From positions 1 through 63,103 of the forward strand of contig JAFYLN010000181.1 in NCBI GenBank assembly GCA_017537045.1: a DNA stretch of 63,103 bases, written 5' to 3'. Shown one piece after another: positions 6,513 to 15,536 of the stretch (positions are counted from its first letter, which is position 1; every line of letters begins with the position of its first letter). The stretch comes from Oscillospiraceae bacterium (GTDB taxonomy: Bacteria; Bacillota_A; Clostridia; Oscillospirales; Oscillospiraceae). A program made the position numbers and the translations under genes. The notes below the pieces were generated by a model. That model saw nothing but the letters and a program-made list of their open reading frames with translations, ran no database searches and was not told the DNA's origin.

Positions 6513-7241
6513 TTATTTTTGTCGAAGTTCATAGCATACTTTATAAATCTCTTTCAGTTGGTGCTCATCTATTGGGAGATTATACCTTCTATTTCCCATG
6601 CGATAGTTTCCTGTTAAGCAAGCATACCATACTACAGCCAATAAAAAACGTCCTGCCCCATAGCTAGCATGAAATGTATCTCGGTGCAACTCCAGCAGAC
6701 CAGCTTGGTATGCCCGTTGGAATGCTTCTCCGCTTGGAATAATTCCATCTGCTTGGGCCATCTTAGCTGCCTCTTCATAAGTAGCTTTGACACGAAGAAA
6801 CATCTCATCATGAGTTTCAAATCCATGAGCCTTGATGCGGTCGCTGCCGGTTTCATAGGCCCATGTTTGATGGATCAACAATTTTGCCTTTGGGCACATA
6901 TATCGAATATGCTCTGCTAGTCGATTCAGATATGGTTCATAGGAATCGATCCGATAGGATAGAGGACTTGCTTGTTGAAGGGTTATAAAGTCCCATTCTC
7001 TGGCTGTCAGTGCTTCATCTATACTGCAAAGGAATCCATCGGCTCTATGTCCATTGATTTCAATCGTATATTCCCGTTTATTCCCGACCATATTACGGTA
7101 GTGCCGTTCCAGAGAACACCCGCCAATAAATAAATTTACCGTTTCAATATCTACACCTTCACTCTTTGCAAAATCGTGAAGATAGTAATGCGCATCCTGA
7201 CTAAAACTATTTCCTATGGATAAAACATGGATTGGCTTCAT
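6513..7241 (-). CDS. DUF4886-type SGNH hydrolase
   Basis: The 242-residue protein has block I of SGNH/GDSL esterases as VLSIGNSFSQDAHYYL at the N-terminus (Ser nucleophile in GNSFS), LQQASPLS in the middle, and HASYGAGRFLLAVVWY near the C-terminus supplying the catalytic His. This arrangement matches DUF4886. No signal peptide is present, so it acts in the cytoplasm, probably deacylating imported sugars or glycosides. It is the most distal gene of the minus-strand carbohydrate operon, and its stop lies 14 bp from the 225-bp repeat. The substrate is unknown. Confidence 0.75.
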   Translation of the reverse strand: MKPIHVLSIGNSFSQDAHYYLHDFAKSEGVDIETVNLFIGGCSLERHYRNMVGNKREYTIEINGHRADGFLCSIDEALTAREWDFITLQQASPLSYRIDSYEPYLNRLAEHIRYMCPKAKLLIHQTWAYETGSDRIKAHGFETHDEMFLRVKATYEEAAKMAQADGIIPSGEAFQRAYQAGLLELHRDTFHASYGAGRFLLAVVWYACLTGNYRMGNRRYNLPIDEHQLKEIYKVCYELRQK

Positions 7242-7253
7242 CTGATAACCCCT

Positions 7254-7928
7254 TTACAATCCCTCTACGTAGGCCACGCCTTCTATATCACGGATATTCT
7301 GGAAGAGAATTTCATGATTTCTCTTTCGCTTTGCTTTTAGAATAATGATATATGCTCTCTTTCCTTCTTCAATCGCTGACTCTTGTTCGGTCTGGATGCT
7401 TTCAATTTCTAAATCCATCTCATGAATTTTACGCAGGAAATCTCCCAGATTGATCCTGCGAGTCAATTCTATGTATATCTCAACCATCTTGGAATTCTGT
7501 CGCATTTTATTATCCCAGCTGTGTATCAACGACAGTACAATAAAAATAACTGCACCACCCATAACTGCCGCCTCATACAAGCCAATACCTATCGACAGTC
7601 CTACCGCAGCGGCAGCCCAAAGGCCTGCCGCTGTCGTCAGTCCCTTGATTTGATTCCGCTTGGTTACAACTATCGTACCAGCGCCTAAAAAGCCAATACC
7701 GCTGACAACCTGAGCGCCCATTCTTACCGGATCTCCGGTACCAAAAGCCTGATAGATATACTGGTTCGTGACCATGATTAAGCACGCACCTACACAAACC
7801 AGCATATAGGTTCTCAGACCAGCAGGTCTATTTTTTAAGCCACGTTCCAAACCAATTATTCCGCCAAGTATTACAGCAACAGCAATCCGAACTGCTATTG
7901 CGAGATATGTTACTTCTCGAACTTGCAT
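7254..7928 (-). CDS. MgtC/SapB-family membrane protein
   Basis: The 224-residue protein has four to five hydrophobic segments in its first 140 residues, with the family motifs LGGIIGLERGLKNRPAGLRT and GAQVVSGIGFLGAGTI, and a C-terminal cytoplasmic ACT-like domain of about 80 residues. MgtC/SapB proteins are inner-membrane proteins linked to magnesium and acid stress. The ATG at 7928 follows GGAGGA. Its presence between two esterase genes is unusual; it may be a passenger of the operon. Family assignment is strong. Confidence 0.85.
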   Translation of the reverse strand: MQVREVTYLAIAVRIAVAVILGGIIGLERGLKNRPAGLRTYMLVCVGACLIMVTNQYIYQAFGTGDPVRMGAQVVSGIGFLGAGTIVVTKRNQIKGLTTAAGLWAAAAVGLSIGIGLYEAAVMGGAVIFIVLSLIHSWDNKMRQNSKMVEIYIELTRRINLGDFLRKIHEMDLEIESIQTEQESAIEEGKRAYIIILKAKRKRNHEILFQNIRDIEGVAYVEGL

Positions 7929-7994
7929 TATTCCTCCATTACTTTTCCCATCAATAAGCAAGAGGCAGGGCGACAACACACCCGGCCTCTCTTG

Positions 7995-8962
7995 TTATAC
8001 TCCTAGTTTTCGCAACTCCGAAACCAAACGTCTGCTTACTTCCCGGTGACCTTTACGGTCAGGGTGCAAAGGTTCTTTGGGAATCCAGTTCGTTGTGCGA
8101 ATAAATGCGATGTTTCTGTGTGTTCTGGCCTTATAGTTGCTCACAAACAGTTCCAAAGCATCTTCGTGGGCGCCACAGAAGGGTGCTAAAACGATGATCT
8201 TGGAATCCGGGTTGTGTGACCTGTCACAACATCTAAGAGCTCCTCATAACCTTGGCAAACGGCTTCTGTCGATGCAAAACGATCGTTGGCTCCATGATTG
8301 ATCAGCACGTAGTCGGGGCTCGCATAACCCACAGGCACTCCTGCGAAGCAATAGGGATATGCTTCCTGTGCGCGGGGAACACTTCCGCTTCCACCCTTTG
8401 TTACACCAACACCACCGTAACCCATGATGTAAGGTTCCAAATCCAGCGCTTCCGCTGTTAACCATGCATATGCTGCCGTGACATCATCCTGGTAAGGGCG
8501 ACCAAACCACTTAACGCCATCCCCCAAAGCTTCATCAATCAGGATGCCTTCAGTGATGGAGTCACCTACAAATTCTATGGTCTTCCGTTTCCGAACCTCA
8601 GGCAGCATTCCTGGTGCTTCCGCATCATATCCAAGAAACTCGACTCCTCCGCCAAAGGGCTGATGCCACCTATGAGCCATTTCATTTGCGCTTTTGAAAA
8701 TGACACGAACGATATGGTTTCCTGGATCTTTCGCCCATACACGCAGGTGCTTATCCAAAGGCACTTCGACTCTTGCACCGTCATCTACCTGAATCCACAA
8801 ATGAGGAAACGGCGATAACAACCACTTGGTTTCAAAGTGCATGATAAGCTCTTGGCCTGAAAAGGCCAGATCAAAATATGCACCCGGGGTTGTTGTTTTA
8901 GCGGAATTGTCGTCGAGAACCCATCGGCCAACAAAGCGTGTTGCTGTTTTAACCGGAATCAT
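7995..8962 (-). pseudogene. CE2/SGNH-type carbohydrate esterase, frameshifted
   Basis: The first 258 codons (8962 to 8186) encode an N-terminal beta-sandwich domain, then an SGNH esterase domain with EFVGDSITEG (catalytic Ser in GDS) and NHGAND, as in two-domain CE2 acetylxylan-esterase-like enzymes. The frame then closes early. The missing end continues in another frame to 7995 with SKIIVLAPFCGAHE and PLHPDRKGH, which holds the catalytic His. A 2-bp gain (CACACAAC where CACAAC restores the frame) near 8217 explains it. The start overlaps the upstream gene by 14 bases. It could also be a phase switch or a sequencing error. Confidence 0.8.
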
Positions 8963-10472
8963 GTGCCACCTCCAATGTAATACAAGCGGGCAGTGCCGGA
9001 AGTCCTGCGCTGTTAAAAATGCTTACCTCATAATATGAAGTCTGTGCAAATTCAATTCTCACAGGTGCGGTGATCCGCTGCTCAAAACACAGCACAACTG
9101 TATTGTCAGAAACGTAAATACCTTTAGGTCTTATCCGATTGTCGCTCTGGTAAACGTCAAACAAGCCAGCAGAATCTCCCTGCAGTTTCAAACCACATCC
9201 GGAATTTTTGAATTTCAGGACAACCTGATTGTACTCTATACGACCTCCGACAATCATAGGGGCATCCGCAAGTGTGGATTTCCCATAAACTTTGTCCATT
9301 GCCTGTAGGAAAAAACGGTGACCCAGCTCCTTTTTCTCCTTAGGATGGATATCATAACGCATTCCCACATCGGAGGTAGAAATCATATAGCAGTCAGGAA
9401 CTGTTTTACTGACGATTTCCTGTTGCCTGCGAATTTCCGGGAATATGGCTCCATCCAACGCAAGCCACTCGCCAAAGGGAGCAAGCTGGGCAAAAATAAA
9501 CGGAATATCCTGCCCCCAGATCTTGCGCCATTCGGAAATCAGCGTTTCAAATAACTTGCTGTATAGTGGCGCGTGATGAACATCATTTTCGCTTTGATAC
9601 CAAAGAACTCCTTTAATTGCGCTGTTACGGATGGGCGCAATCATCTGCACATACAAACAACCAGGGCGATTCTTATTGTACGGTCCCATTGGAACAGCTG
9701 GATTTCCTGCCCGTTTTACAAGGCGCTCCAACTGTGCCTGCCGGTCAATTCCATACATAACGCCAGCCCATTCTTTCATATGGTCTGGGTTTTCCTGAAA
9801 TGCCCAGCCACGTAGGCTGCGCTGCCTGTTTTCCTCAGGATCCATCCCTGCAATTGCCGCTTCGTAATCCTTCAGATAGACCTTCAAAGGATCGTTATCA
9901 AGACTTTTGGAGGGAACCCATGCCGAGGCGCTGGTTCCTCCCCAGTTGCAGGAAATGATACCCACCGGCACATTTAGCTCCGGCTGTAATTCTCTTGCAA
10001 ACCAGTAGGCTGCAGAAGAAAAGGTTTCCCAAGCAGGATTCTCTTCCCCAAACCAATATCCACAGCCGCTTTGATAGGGTTTCTGCCCTTCATAAGCGAT
10101 TCTCGGGCAGGTGTACATACGGATCAACGGATTTGCCGGCAAGGCTTTTGCTTCTTCAAAGTGGGTTTCATAGCGCAAGAAGAACTCCATATTGGATTGT
10201 CCGCCTGCCAGCCAAACATCTCCGATCATGACATTTTGGATTCGGATGATTTCCGCACCTTGCTTAGCAAGGAGTGTCAAACCAGTTGCAGCATTCATAG
10301 GTGGGAACGAGCATTGCCACAGTCCGTCAACAACGCTGCTTTCGGAGCGGTAATCTCCAAAATAGACACGAACCGTTCCTTCACTACCAGCAGTTCCCCA
10401 GATCGTAATTTCTTTATCCCGCTGTAAAACCATACCATCTCCGAAAATCGGAGCAAATGCTAAATTTTTCAT
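8949..10472 (-). CDS. Sialate O-acetylesterase-family protein
   Basis: The 507-residue protein matches the SASA/SiaE family: FGDGMVLQRDKEITIWGTA at the N-terminus, the nucleophile block GDVWLAGGQSNMEF near residue 85, GIISCNWGGTSASAW, VLWYQSEND, and the catalytic His in DIHPKEKKELG near residue 405. No signal peptide is visible, so it works in the cytoplasm on imported O-acetylated sugars; the real substrate need not be sialic acid. It lies 3 bp after the permease gene in the same transcript. Family is confident and substrate inferred. Confidence 0.85.
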   Translation of the reverse strand: MKNLAFAPIFGDGMVLQRDKEITIWGTAGSEGTVRVYFGDYRSESSVVDGLWQCSFPPMNAATGLTLLAKQGAEIIRIQNVMIGDVWLAGGQSNMEFFLRYETHFEEAKALPANPLIRMYTCPRIAYEGQKPYQSGCGYWFGEENPAWETFSSAAYWFARELQPELNVPVGIISCNWGGTSASAWVPSKSLDNDPLKVYLKDYEAAIAGMDPEENRQRSLRGWAFQENPDHMKEWAGVMYGIDRQAQLERLVKRAGNPAVPMGPYNKNRPGCLYVQMIAPIRNSAIKGVLWYQSENDVHHAPLYSKLFETLISEWRKIWGQDIPFIFAQLAPFGEWLALDGAIFPEIRRQQEIVSKTVPDCYMISTSDVGMRYDIHPKEKKELGHRFFLQAMDKVYGKSTLADAPMIVGGRIEYNQVVLKFKNSGCGLKLQGDSAGLFDVYQSDNRIRPKGIYVSDNTVVLCFEQRITAPVRIEFAQTSYYEVSIFNSAGLPALPACITLEVAHDSG

Positions 10473-10474
10473 AG

Positions 10475-11344
10475 TTAGCCCTTAACACCACCGGCAGTGA
10501 CGCCACCGATGATGCGCTTGGAAAGCAGGATATACAGAATAATGGTAGGCGCAGACACAAAGGAGACCGCCGCAAACATACCGGACCAACCGCCTTCTCT
10601 GGTCATGGCAACGATCAACTGATACAGCGCCACACTCAAGGACATGTTCTCGGTGCTTCCGGCAAAAATCAGCGCACTGAAGTATTCGTTCCACTTGCCG
10701 ATAAACTGGAAAATGACCAGTGTTGTAACAGTGGAGCCAGCCAGCGGGAACACAATTGTCCAAAATGCGCGTAACGGTCCGCAGCCGTCAATTGCTGCCG
10801 CTTCTTCGTAAGTAGGAGAAATATCTGCAAAGCATGGAAGCAGATAGAATACGTTGAACGGGATAGAGGTGACCACATAGATCATGATCAGCGTCAGTTT
10901 GGAGTCACCCATGTTCAGATAGCTGATGATGGTAAACAGGGGCATAATGATCATCACACCGGGGACACCCAGGCCAATAACCAGAAGCTTCTGAATAGAA
11001 GAATTCAGTGCAAACTTGAAGCGCGCCAAACCGTAAGCACAGGGAGCAGAGATCAACACTGACAGGAACACGGACGAACTGCTGTACAGCAGCGAATTCA
11101 TAAACGCAGTCATCAAGTGACCTTGCTTAATAACCTTGGTGAAGTTTTCCCAATGGAATCCGCTTTCCAGCAGCTTATCGGAGAATATTTCTTTTGTTGT
11201 AGACAGCGCAGCCATCAGGATCCAGCCAAGCATTGCAAAGATAAAGATGCACCACAGGCTCAAAAGAATATAGCCGGGGATAAGATGCTTCTGCTCCTGC
11301 AGCTGAAGGCCAGACATACCAAGCTTTTTCTGTTTATTTTTCAT
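10475..11344 (-). CDS. ABC sugar transporter permease (MalG-type)
   Basis: The 289-residue membrane protein has six predicted segments and the binding-protein-dependent permease EAA loop (YEEAAAIDGCGPLRAFWTIV, near residue 190) that contacts the ATPase. The N-terminus (LIPGYILLSLWCIF) and the C-terminal GGVTAGGVKG tail are typical of MalG/UgpE-like CUT1 permeases. It pairs with the permease encoded 12 bp upstream. No ATPase gene is present in the locus, so a shared MsmK/UgpC-like ATPase encoded elsewhere is expected. Confidence 0.9.
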   Translation of the reverse strand: MKNKQKKLGMSGLQLQEQKHLIPGYILLSLWCIFIFAMLGWILMAALSTTKEIFSDKLLESGFHWENFTKVIKQGHLMTAFMNSLLYSSSSVFLSVLISAPCAYGLARFKFALNSSIQKLLVIGLGVPGVMIIMPLFTIISYLNMGDSKLTLIMIYVVTSIPFNVFYLLPCFADISPTYEEAAAIDGCGPLRAFWTIVFPLAGSTVTTLVIFQFIGKWNEYFSALIFAGSTENMSLSVALYQLIVAMTREGGWSGMFAAVSFVSAPTIILYILLSKRIIGGVTAGGVKG

Positions 11345-11355
11345 GTCGGACCTCC

Positions 11356-12249
11356 TTACAACTCAATGTCCTGATTCTTGGGAATCAAGTTCGATGTTAC
11401 AAACACAAACACAACGATACAAGTCAAAACAACCGCACCAGCAGCACCAACACCTACAGCCGTGTTGCCGGACTCGCTGCCGAACAGAACATCATAAATG
11501 TACATCAGCGGAGAAACCGTCTTAGCTGCTACAAACACTCTGGAGAGTGCGAAGAATGCGCAGACACGGGTAGTCCAGATTGTGATGGAAGAAATAAGTG
11601 TGTTTTTGATCAGCGGGAACGTTATGGACTTGAACTGATCCATTTTGCTTGCGCCGTCGATCGTTGCAGCCTCATACATACTGGTCGGAATACTCTCAAT
11701 GGCCGCCATGTACATCAGCACAAAATAGCCCACGTTGCTGAATATGTACGCAACGCACATGGAGATGAACATATTATCCGGAGAAGTCCAGCCAAACTCG
11801 GCCAGTTTTGTCCATCCGAGGGCTGTAAAGACTTTCTTCAGCATGCCAAACCGGGAGCTGAACACGTACAGAGTCCACATATAGCCGACAGCGATCTGAG
11901 GAATCACGTTGGGCAGATACAGCATGGAACGGAAGAACCCCTTTCCCTTGATACCGGATGTCAGCATTACCGCAAAGAACAGCGCAAGCAAGAAGATCAC
12001 TATACCGCAGATGAACCAGATCTTCACCAGGGTTCCTACAGAGTCGGGAAAAGTTGTTCTGTTCAGATATTTGAAATTCTCGAAACCTACGAATTTCCAT
12101 GTATTTACCGGACTGCTGATGGCACGAACATCAAAAAAGCTCATTGCAGCAGTTCGGATCAGAGGATAAATGAAGAAAACAATGAATAGAGAAATTGCCG
12201 GAGCGATAAACAGAAATAGGGTAGAACGTTTTTGTCGCAAGGTGAACAC
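11356..12249 (-). CDS. ABC sugar transporter permease (MalF-type)
   Basis: The 297-residue protein has six membrane segments (FLFIAPAISLFIVFFIYPLI first) and the EAA loop MYEAATIDGASKMDQFKSIT near residue 195. It is a CUT1-type permease, the partner of the following MalG-type protein. It lies 90 bp downstream of the binding-protein gene in the same direction; the gap holds its ribosome site (GGAGGTGTTCACC). Confidence 0.9.
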   Translation of the reverse strand: MFTLRQKRSTLFLFIAPAISLFIVFFIYPLIRTAAMSFFDVRAISSPVNTWKFVGFENFKYLNRTTFPDSVGTLVKIWFICGIVIFLLALFFAVMLTSGIKGKGFFRSMLYLPNVIPQIAVGYMWTLYVFSSRFGMLKKVFTALGWTKLAEFGWTSPDNMFISMCVAYIFSNVGYFVLMYMAAIESIPTSMYEAATIDGASKMDQFKSITFPLIKNTLISSITIWTTRVCAFFALSRVFVAAKTVSPLMYIYDVLFGSESGNTAVGVGAAGAVVLTCIVVFVFVTSNLIPKNQDIEL

Positions 12250-12339
12250 CTCCTGGGAAACTTCAGAAAAGCTGGTACCGCGAATGACGGCACCAGCCTT
12301 TCCATAAAATTACTTCATACGATGAGAGTCAGCACAGAA

Positions 12340-13692
12340 TTACTTGTAGTAAGCGGTGACTTCCTCGATAAACTGCTCAGCGGTAATGTCGCCAGCCATC
12401 AGCTTGGCCAGAGCGGACTTGATGATGGGCAGCTGGTCACCGGTATTGACCATTGCGGTATGAGCGGTCCATCTGTTGGTAACACCATCAAAGATGTCGG
12501 ATGCATCAGCAACCATTGCGGGCCATTCGGTACCCTCAGTGACAGGGATTGCGTTGCATTCTGCGACCAGATAATCGCCCCACTCGCCGGTGGTCAGGTG
12601 CACTGCGAACGCTGCTGCTGCGTCAGCCTCTTCCTTAGTTGCATCCTTGTTGATGGAGATGCCGTAGCAACCATAGCTCAGAGAAGAACCGTCGTCAACG
12701 CCGTTTGCAACCAGGGGGAAGCGGATGCTGCCCCAACGGAAGTCGGAACCTGCAGACTCACGCAGGTTGTTGGGCATCCAGGAACCGCAGACGTACATAG
12801 CGATCTTCTGATCGATGACCATTTCCTGCTGTGCCTCAGGCTGAACAACAGTGGTAATGTTCTTTGCGTAGTAACCCTTGGAAGCTGCATCTTCGAAAGC
12901 CTTGATGACTTCCAGAACAGCGGGGTCATTCCACTCTTCACCGGTGGTGCTGGTAGCCAGAGCTTCAGCAGCATCGCCACCCAGTCTGCGCTGCAGGTAG
13001 TAACCCAGTGCCATGTGGATGTGGCCCTGATCAGAGGTGAAGGGAGTATAGCCGTTCTCAACCAGAACTGCGCAGATGTCCATCAGCTCGTCCCAAGTCT
13101 CGGGCTTCTCGGTGATGCCGCAGGCATCAAAGATGTCCATGTTGTACCAAATGGTGATGAACTGAGGAGTGTAGGGGAAGTAAACATACTTGCCGTTGCC
13201 CTGAACCTTGGACAGAACGTTGTAAGCGCCAATGATGCTCTCACCATAGGTCTTGCCATTGGATTCGGGATAAACGGTGTTGAAGTACTCTTCCAGATCC
13301 ATCATGTTGTCCAGCCACAGCTTAGTACTTGCATCAGTGTTGGCTTCGAACATGGTGATCTTGGTACCAGCCTGCATTGCGGGTCCCAGAGTGGACTGGA
13401 TGTCAGTGCCCTGGAAAGAGACCTCGATGGTAACGCCGGGATTTTCCTTTATAAAGGCATCTGCTGCTGCCAGAATAACCTGGCCGTAGTTAGAAGTCTC
13501 GGTGTAAGAAGACCAGAAAGTAATATCGGCCTTCAGGCCGCTGTCTTCGGCGGGTTCCTGAACTTCAGGTGCCTTGGGCTCGGTAGCCGCGGGAGTTTCG
13601 GGTGCTTCGGTAGCGGGTGCTTCGCTGCCACAGCCGGCAAACATACCGACGCACAGCATCAGAACCAGTAACAAGCTAATGATTCTCTTCAT
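12340..13692 (-). CDS. ABC transporter solute-binding lipoprotein (family 1)
   Basis: The 450-residue protein has a lipoprotein signal (LLLVLMLCVGMFAGCG), an acidic/Pro-rich linker, then a family-1 solute-binding fold starting at ADITFWSSYTETSNYGQVIL and including PGVTIEVSFQGTDIQSTLGP. It is the external receptor for the MalF/MalG-type permeases. The first gene of the minus-strand operon, it lies behind a promoter whose -35 is embedded in a LacI-type operator. The regulator at 15537 carries a domain of the same fold and may sense the same ligand. The ligand is not identifiable from sequence. Confidence 0.9.
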   Translation of the reverse strand: MKRIISLLLVLMLCVGMFAGCGSEAPATEAPETPAATEPKAPEVQEPAEDSGLKADITFWSSYTETSNYGQVILAAADAFIKENPGVTIEVSFQGTDIQSTLGPAMQAGTKITMFEANTDASTKLWLDNMMDLEEYFNTVYPESNGKTYGESIIGAYNVLSKVQGNGKYVYFPYTPQFITIWYNMDIFDACGITEKPETWDELMDICAVLVENGYTPFTSDQGHIHMALGYYLQRRLGGDAAEALATSTTGEEWNDPAVLEVIKAFEDAASKGYYAKNITTVVQPEAQQEMVIDQKIAMYVCGSWMPNNLRESAGSDFRWGSIRFPLVANGVDDGSSLSYGCYGISINKDATKEEADAAAAFAVHLTTGEWGDYLVAECNAIPVTEGTEWPAMVADASDIFDGVTNRWTAHTAMVNTGDQLPIIKSALAKLMAGDITAEQFIEEVTAYYK

Positions 13693-13766
13693 TTTGTTTC
13701 CTCCTAATTTCTGTTATTAACCTTTTGCGAAGACGCAATTTGAGCCTTGCGCCGCTCGGTGTCTTA

Positions 13767-13796
13767 AGATTATCACTAAAATTGAAACGTGTCAAT
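13767..13796 (-). promoter_or_regulatory. Promoter/operator of the ABC-esterase operon
   Basis: On the minus strand TTGACA (13795-13790), 17 bp, TAATCT (13772-13767). The -35 overlaps TTGACACGTTTCAA, a near-palindrome centred on ACGT, as expected for a LacI-family operator. The same 10-mer TTGACACGTT marks the opposite promoter. Confidence 0.75.
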
Positions 13797-13887
13797 ATTC
13801 AAAAAGCACTTTTTACAAAACTCACAATTTCGCCCTTAATTATCTGTTAATATTGCATATATGCCGTAAAAATACCACAAATCAAAC

Positions 13888-13917
13888 ATTGACACGTTAA
13901 AATTTGTATGTTATAGT
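13888..13917 (+). promoter_or_regulatory. Promoter/operator of the MBL-GDPD genes
   Basis: TTGACA (13889-13894), 17 bp, TATAGT (13912-13917). The -35 is within ATTGACACGTTAAAATT, a second copy of the operator-like sequence in inverted orientation about 100 bp from the first, an arrangement that would allow looping by a LacI-family tetramer or two dimers. Confidence 0.75.
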
Positions 13918-13952
13918 TCAAATATATCTTATTAACGGAAAGAGGTGTCTAC

Positions 13953-14645
13953 ATGGATTTGCGTTTCTTGGGTATTGGTTCGGCATACAACCCCCTCTAT
14001 AAAAATTCCAATGCCATTTTGCCCATTGACGACTGTCTGTTAATGTTTGACTGTGGTGAAAGCACATTTGAAACACTCTATTCCAGAGGCTTCTTGGAAC
14101 AATATAACTCATTCATTGTAGCAATTACGCACTTCCATTCGGATCATGTAGGCAGCCTCGGTTCTTTTATCTCTTACTGCCACTGTCAGCTACATAAGAA
14201 AGTGTACCTTGTATATCCCAATGAAGACATTCTAAAATTCTTATTGTTCACCGGCGTACCCGATTCTATGTACACATACTTGAGACCTGATACACCTATG
14301 CCCTGTGACCGTCTTCATTTGACTGCAGTTGAGGTGCATCACGATCCTCTGATTAATTGCTTCGGCTATCTAGTACAGATCAATGACGAGCAGGCTTTCT
14401 TCGGTGGCGACTCTGCCGGTATTCCGGAATCGATACTTCAGTTATTGATGTCAGAAAAAATAGATACAATATATCAGGATGTTACTTACGAGCATAGCTG
14501 GGAATCCTCTTGTCATGGAACCTTGGAGGCTCTTTGTAATCAAGTCCCTGATGCGTACAGAAATCGGATCGTATGCATGCATTTGGGCTCTGATTTTATC
14601 GGAAGAATTGAAACTGCCGGTTTCCGCGTGGCAAAACTTATTTGA
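13953..14645 (+). CDS. Metallo-beta-lactamase-fold hydrolase (RNase Z-like)
   Basis: The 230-residue protein starts MDLRFLGIGSAYNP and has the metal-binding motif THFHSDHVGS near residue 57, a further Asp in FFGGDSAG and a C-terminal His (CMHLGSD). This is the RNase Z/PhnP branch of the MBL superfamily, mostly phosphodiesterases. The start follows GAGGTG. It is co-transcribed with a GDPD-like gene, so a role on phosphodiester-containing sugars or headgroups is plausible. It is cytoplasmic. The exact substrate is unknown. Confidence 0.8.
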   Translation: MDLRFLGIGSAYNPLYKNSNAILPIDDCLLMFDCGESTFETLYSRGFLEQYNSFIVAITHFHSDHVGSLGSFISYCHCQLHKKVYLVYPNEDILKFLLFTGVPDSMYTYLRPDTPMPCDRLHLTAVEVHHDPLINCFGYLVQINDEQAFFGGDSAGIPESILQLLMSEKIDTIYQDVTYEHSWESSCHGTLEALCNQVPDAYRNRIVCMHLGSDFIGRIETAGFRVAKLI

Positions 14646-14656
14646 GGTACACACTT

Positions 14657-15490
14657 ATGGAGCATAGCATTTCCAGATACTTGAAGTCCATCAACATTGC
14701 CGGGCATCGCGGTAGTTGCGGTGGCAATGTTCCTCCCAATACCAGCGTAGCTTATGAAGCCGCCCTTTATCAAGGCGCAAATATTCTGGAGACTGATGTT
14801 GCACGCAGTGCAGACGGTGTATTTTACATGTTTCATACAGGCTCCGGTAATGAAAAATACTATCTGGGTATCGATTGTGCATTTGAAGATCTAACCTCTA
14901 AAGAGTTGGACGAAATCTATCTCAATAACGAGTTGGGTAAGGATACGCTCTATCGGCTAAATCGCCTCGAGGATATTCTGAATCAGTTTAAGGGCCGCTG
15001 TATTATCAATTTGGATCGCTCTTGGGAATACTGGGAAGAAATCATGCCTCTCGTAAGAAAGTTGGATATGGTAGATCAGATTCTGCTGAAAAGCCCCTGT
15101 AAGAAGGAATGGATCGAGAAAGCCAGTTTGGTTGCTTCTGATTTCGCCTACATGCCAATTGTTAATGAAGATATCGCCCCCTTTTATGATCTCGGTGGTA
15201 ATTGTCTGCCCGGTTTTATCGGTGCAGAATTGGTGTTTGCTACCGAAGAATCGCCCATCATAACAAACCATACCGTTGAAATGCTTCACAAGGACGGAAA
15301 GATCGCCTGGGGTAATGGAATTCAATTCTCCGCAAAGAAAATTCTGAGCGCAGGTCATAATGATGACATCTCTGTTTCAGGCAATCCTGATGTCGGATGG
15401 GGTTGGTTGGTGCGAAATGGATTCGATATTATCCAAACCGACTGGGTTTGCGCACTGAAATTATATCTCGAAAGACTTTCCTTTTCCTAA
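14657..15490 (+). CDS. Glycerophosphodiester phosphodiesterase-like protein
   Basis: The 277-residue protein has GDPD motifs: NIAGHRGSCGG, PPNTSVAYEAALYQGANILE then TDVARSADG, and a later His in YMFHTGSG where most family members have HD. The N-terminal His, the Glu/Asp pair and the TIM-barrel length are kept; the HD-to-HT change may alter metal use. The ATG at 14657 is 11 bp after the upstream stop. Together with a Ugp-like ABC importer this hints at glycerophosphodiester or phospho-glycan use, though the esterases argue for acylated sugars. Confidence 0.75.
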   Translation: MEHSISRYLKSINIAGHRGSCGGNVPPNTSVAYEAALYQGANILETDVARSADGVFYMFHTGSGNEKYYLGIDCAFEDLTSKELDEIYLNNELGKDTLYRLNRLEDILNQFKGRCIINLDRSWEYWEEIMPLVRKLDMVDQILLKSPCKKEWIEKASLVASDFAYMPIVNEDIAPFYDLGGNCLPGFIGAELVFATEESPIITNHTVEMLHKDGKIAWGNGIQFSAKKILSAGHNDDISVSGNPDVGWGWLVRNGFDIIQTDWVCALKLYLERLSFS

Positions 15491-15493
15491 AAG

Positions 15494-15515
15494 TTATGGT
15501 ATGATTTTACCATAA
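15494..15515. promoter_or_regulatory. Inverted repeat upstream of the LacI-type regulator
   Basis: TTATGGTA (15494-15501) and TACCATAA (15508-15515) are perfect arms 6 bp apart, 22 bp upstream of the regulator start codon. It may be an autoregulatory operator or a weak terminator of the MBL-GDPD transcript. Confidence 0.5.
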
Positions 15516-15536
15516 ATCATACGGAGTTGATCATTT

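Noticed and set aside
12232..13671. A 479-codon plus-strand frame opposite the binding-protein gene
   Set aside because: It is the antisense shadow of a clear solute-binding protein gene with signal peptide, promoter and ribosome site; it has low-complexity composition and no recognisable motif.
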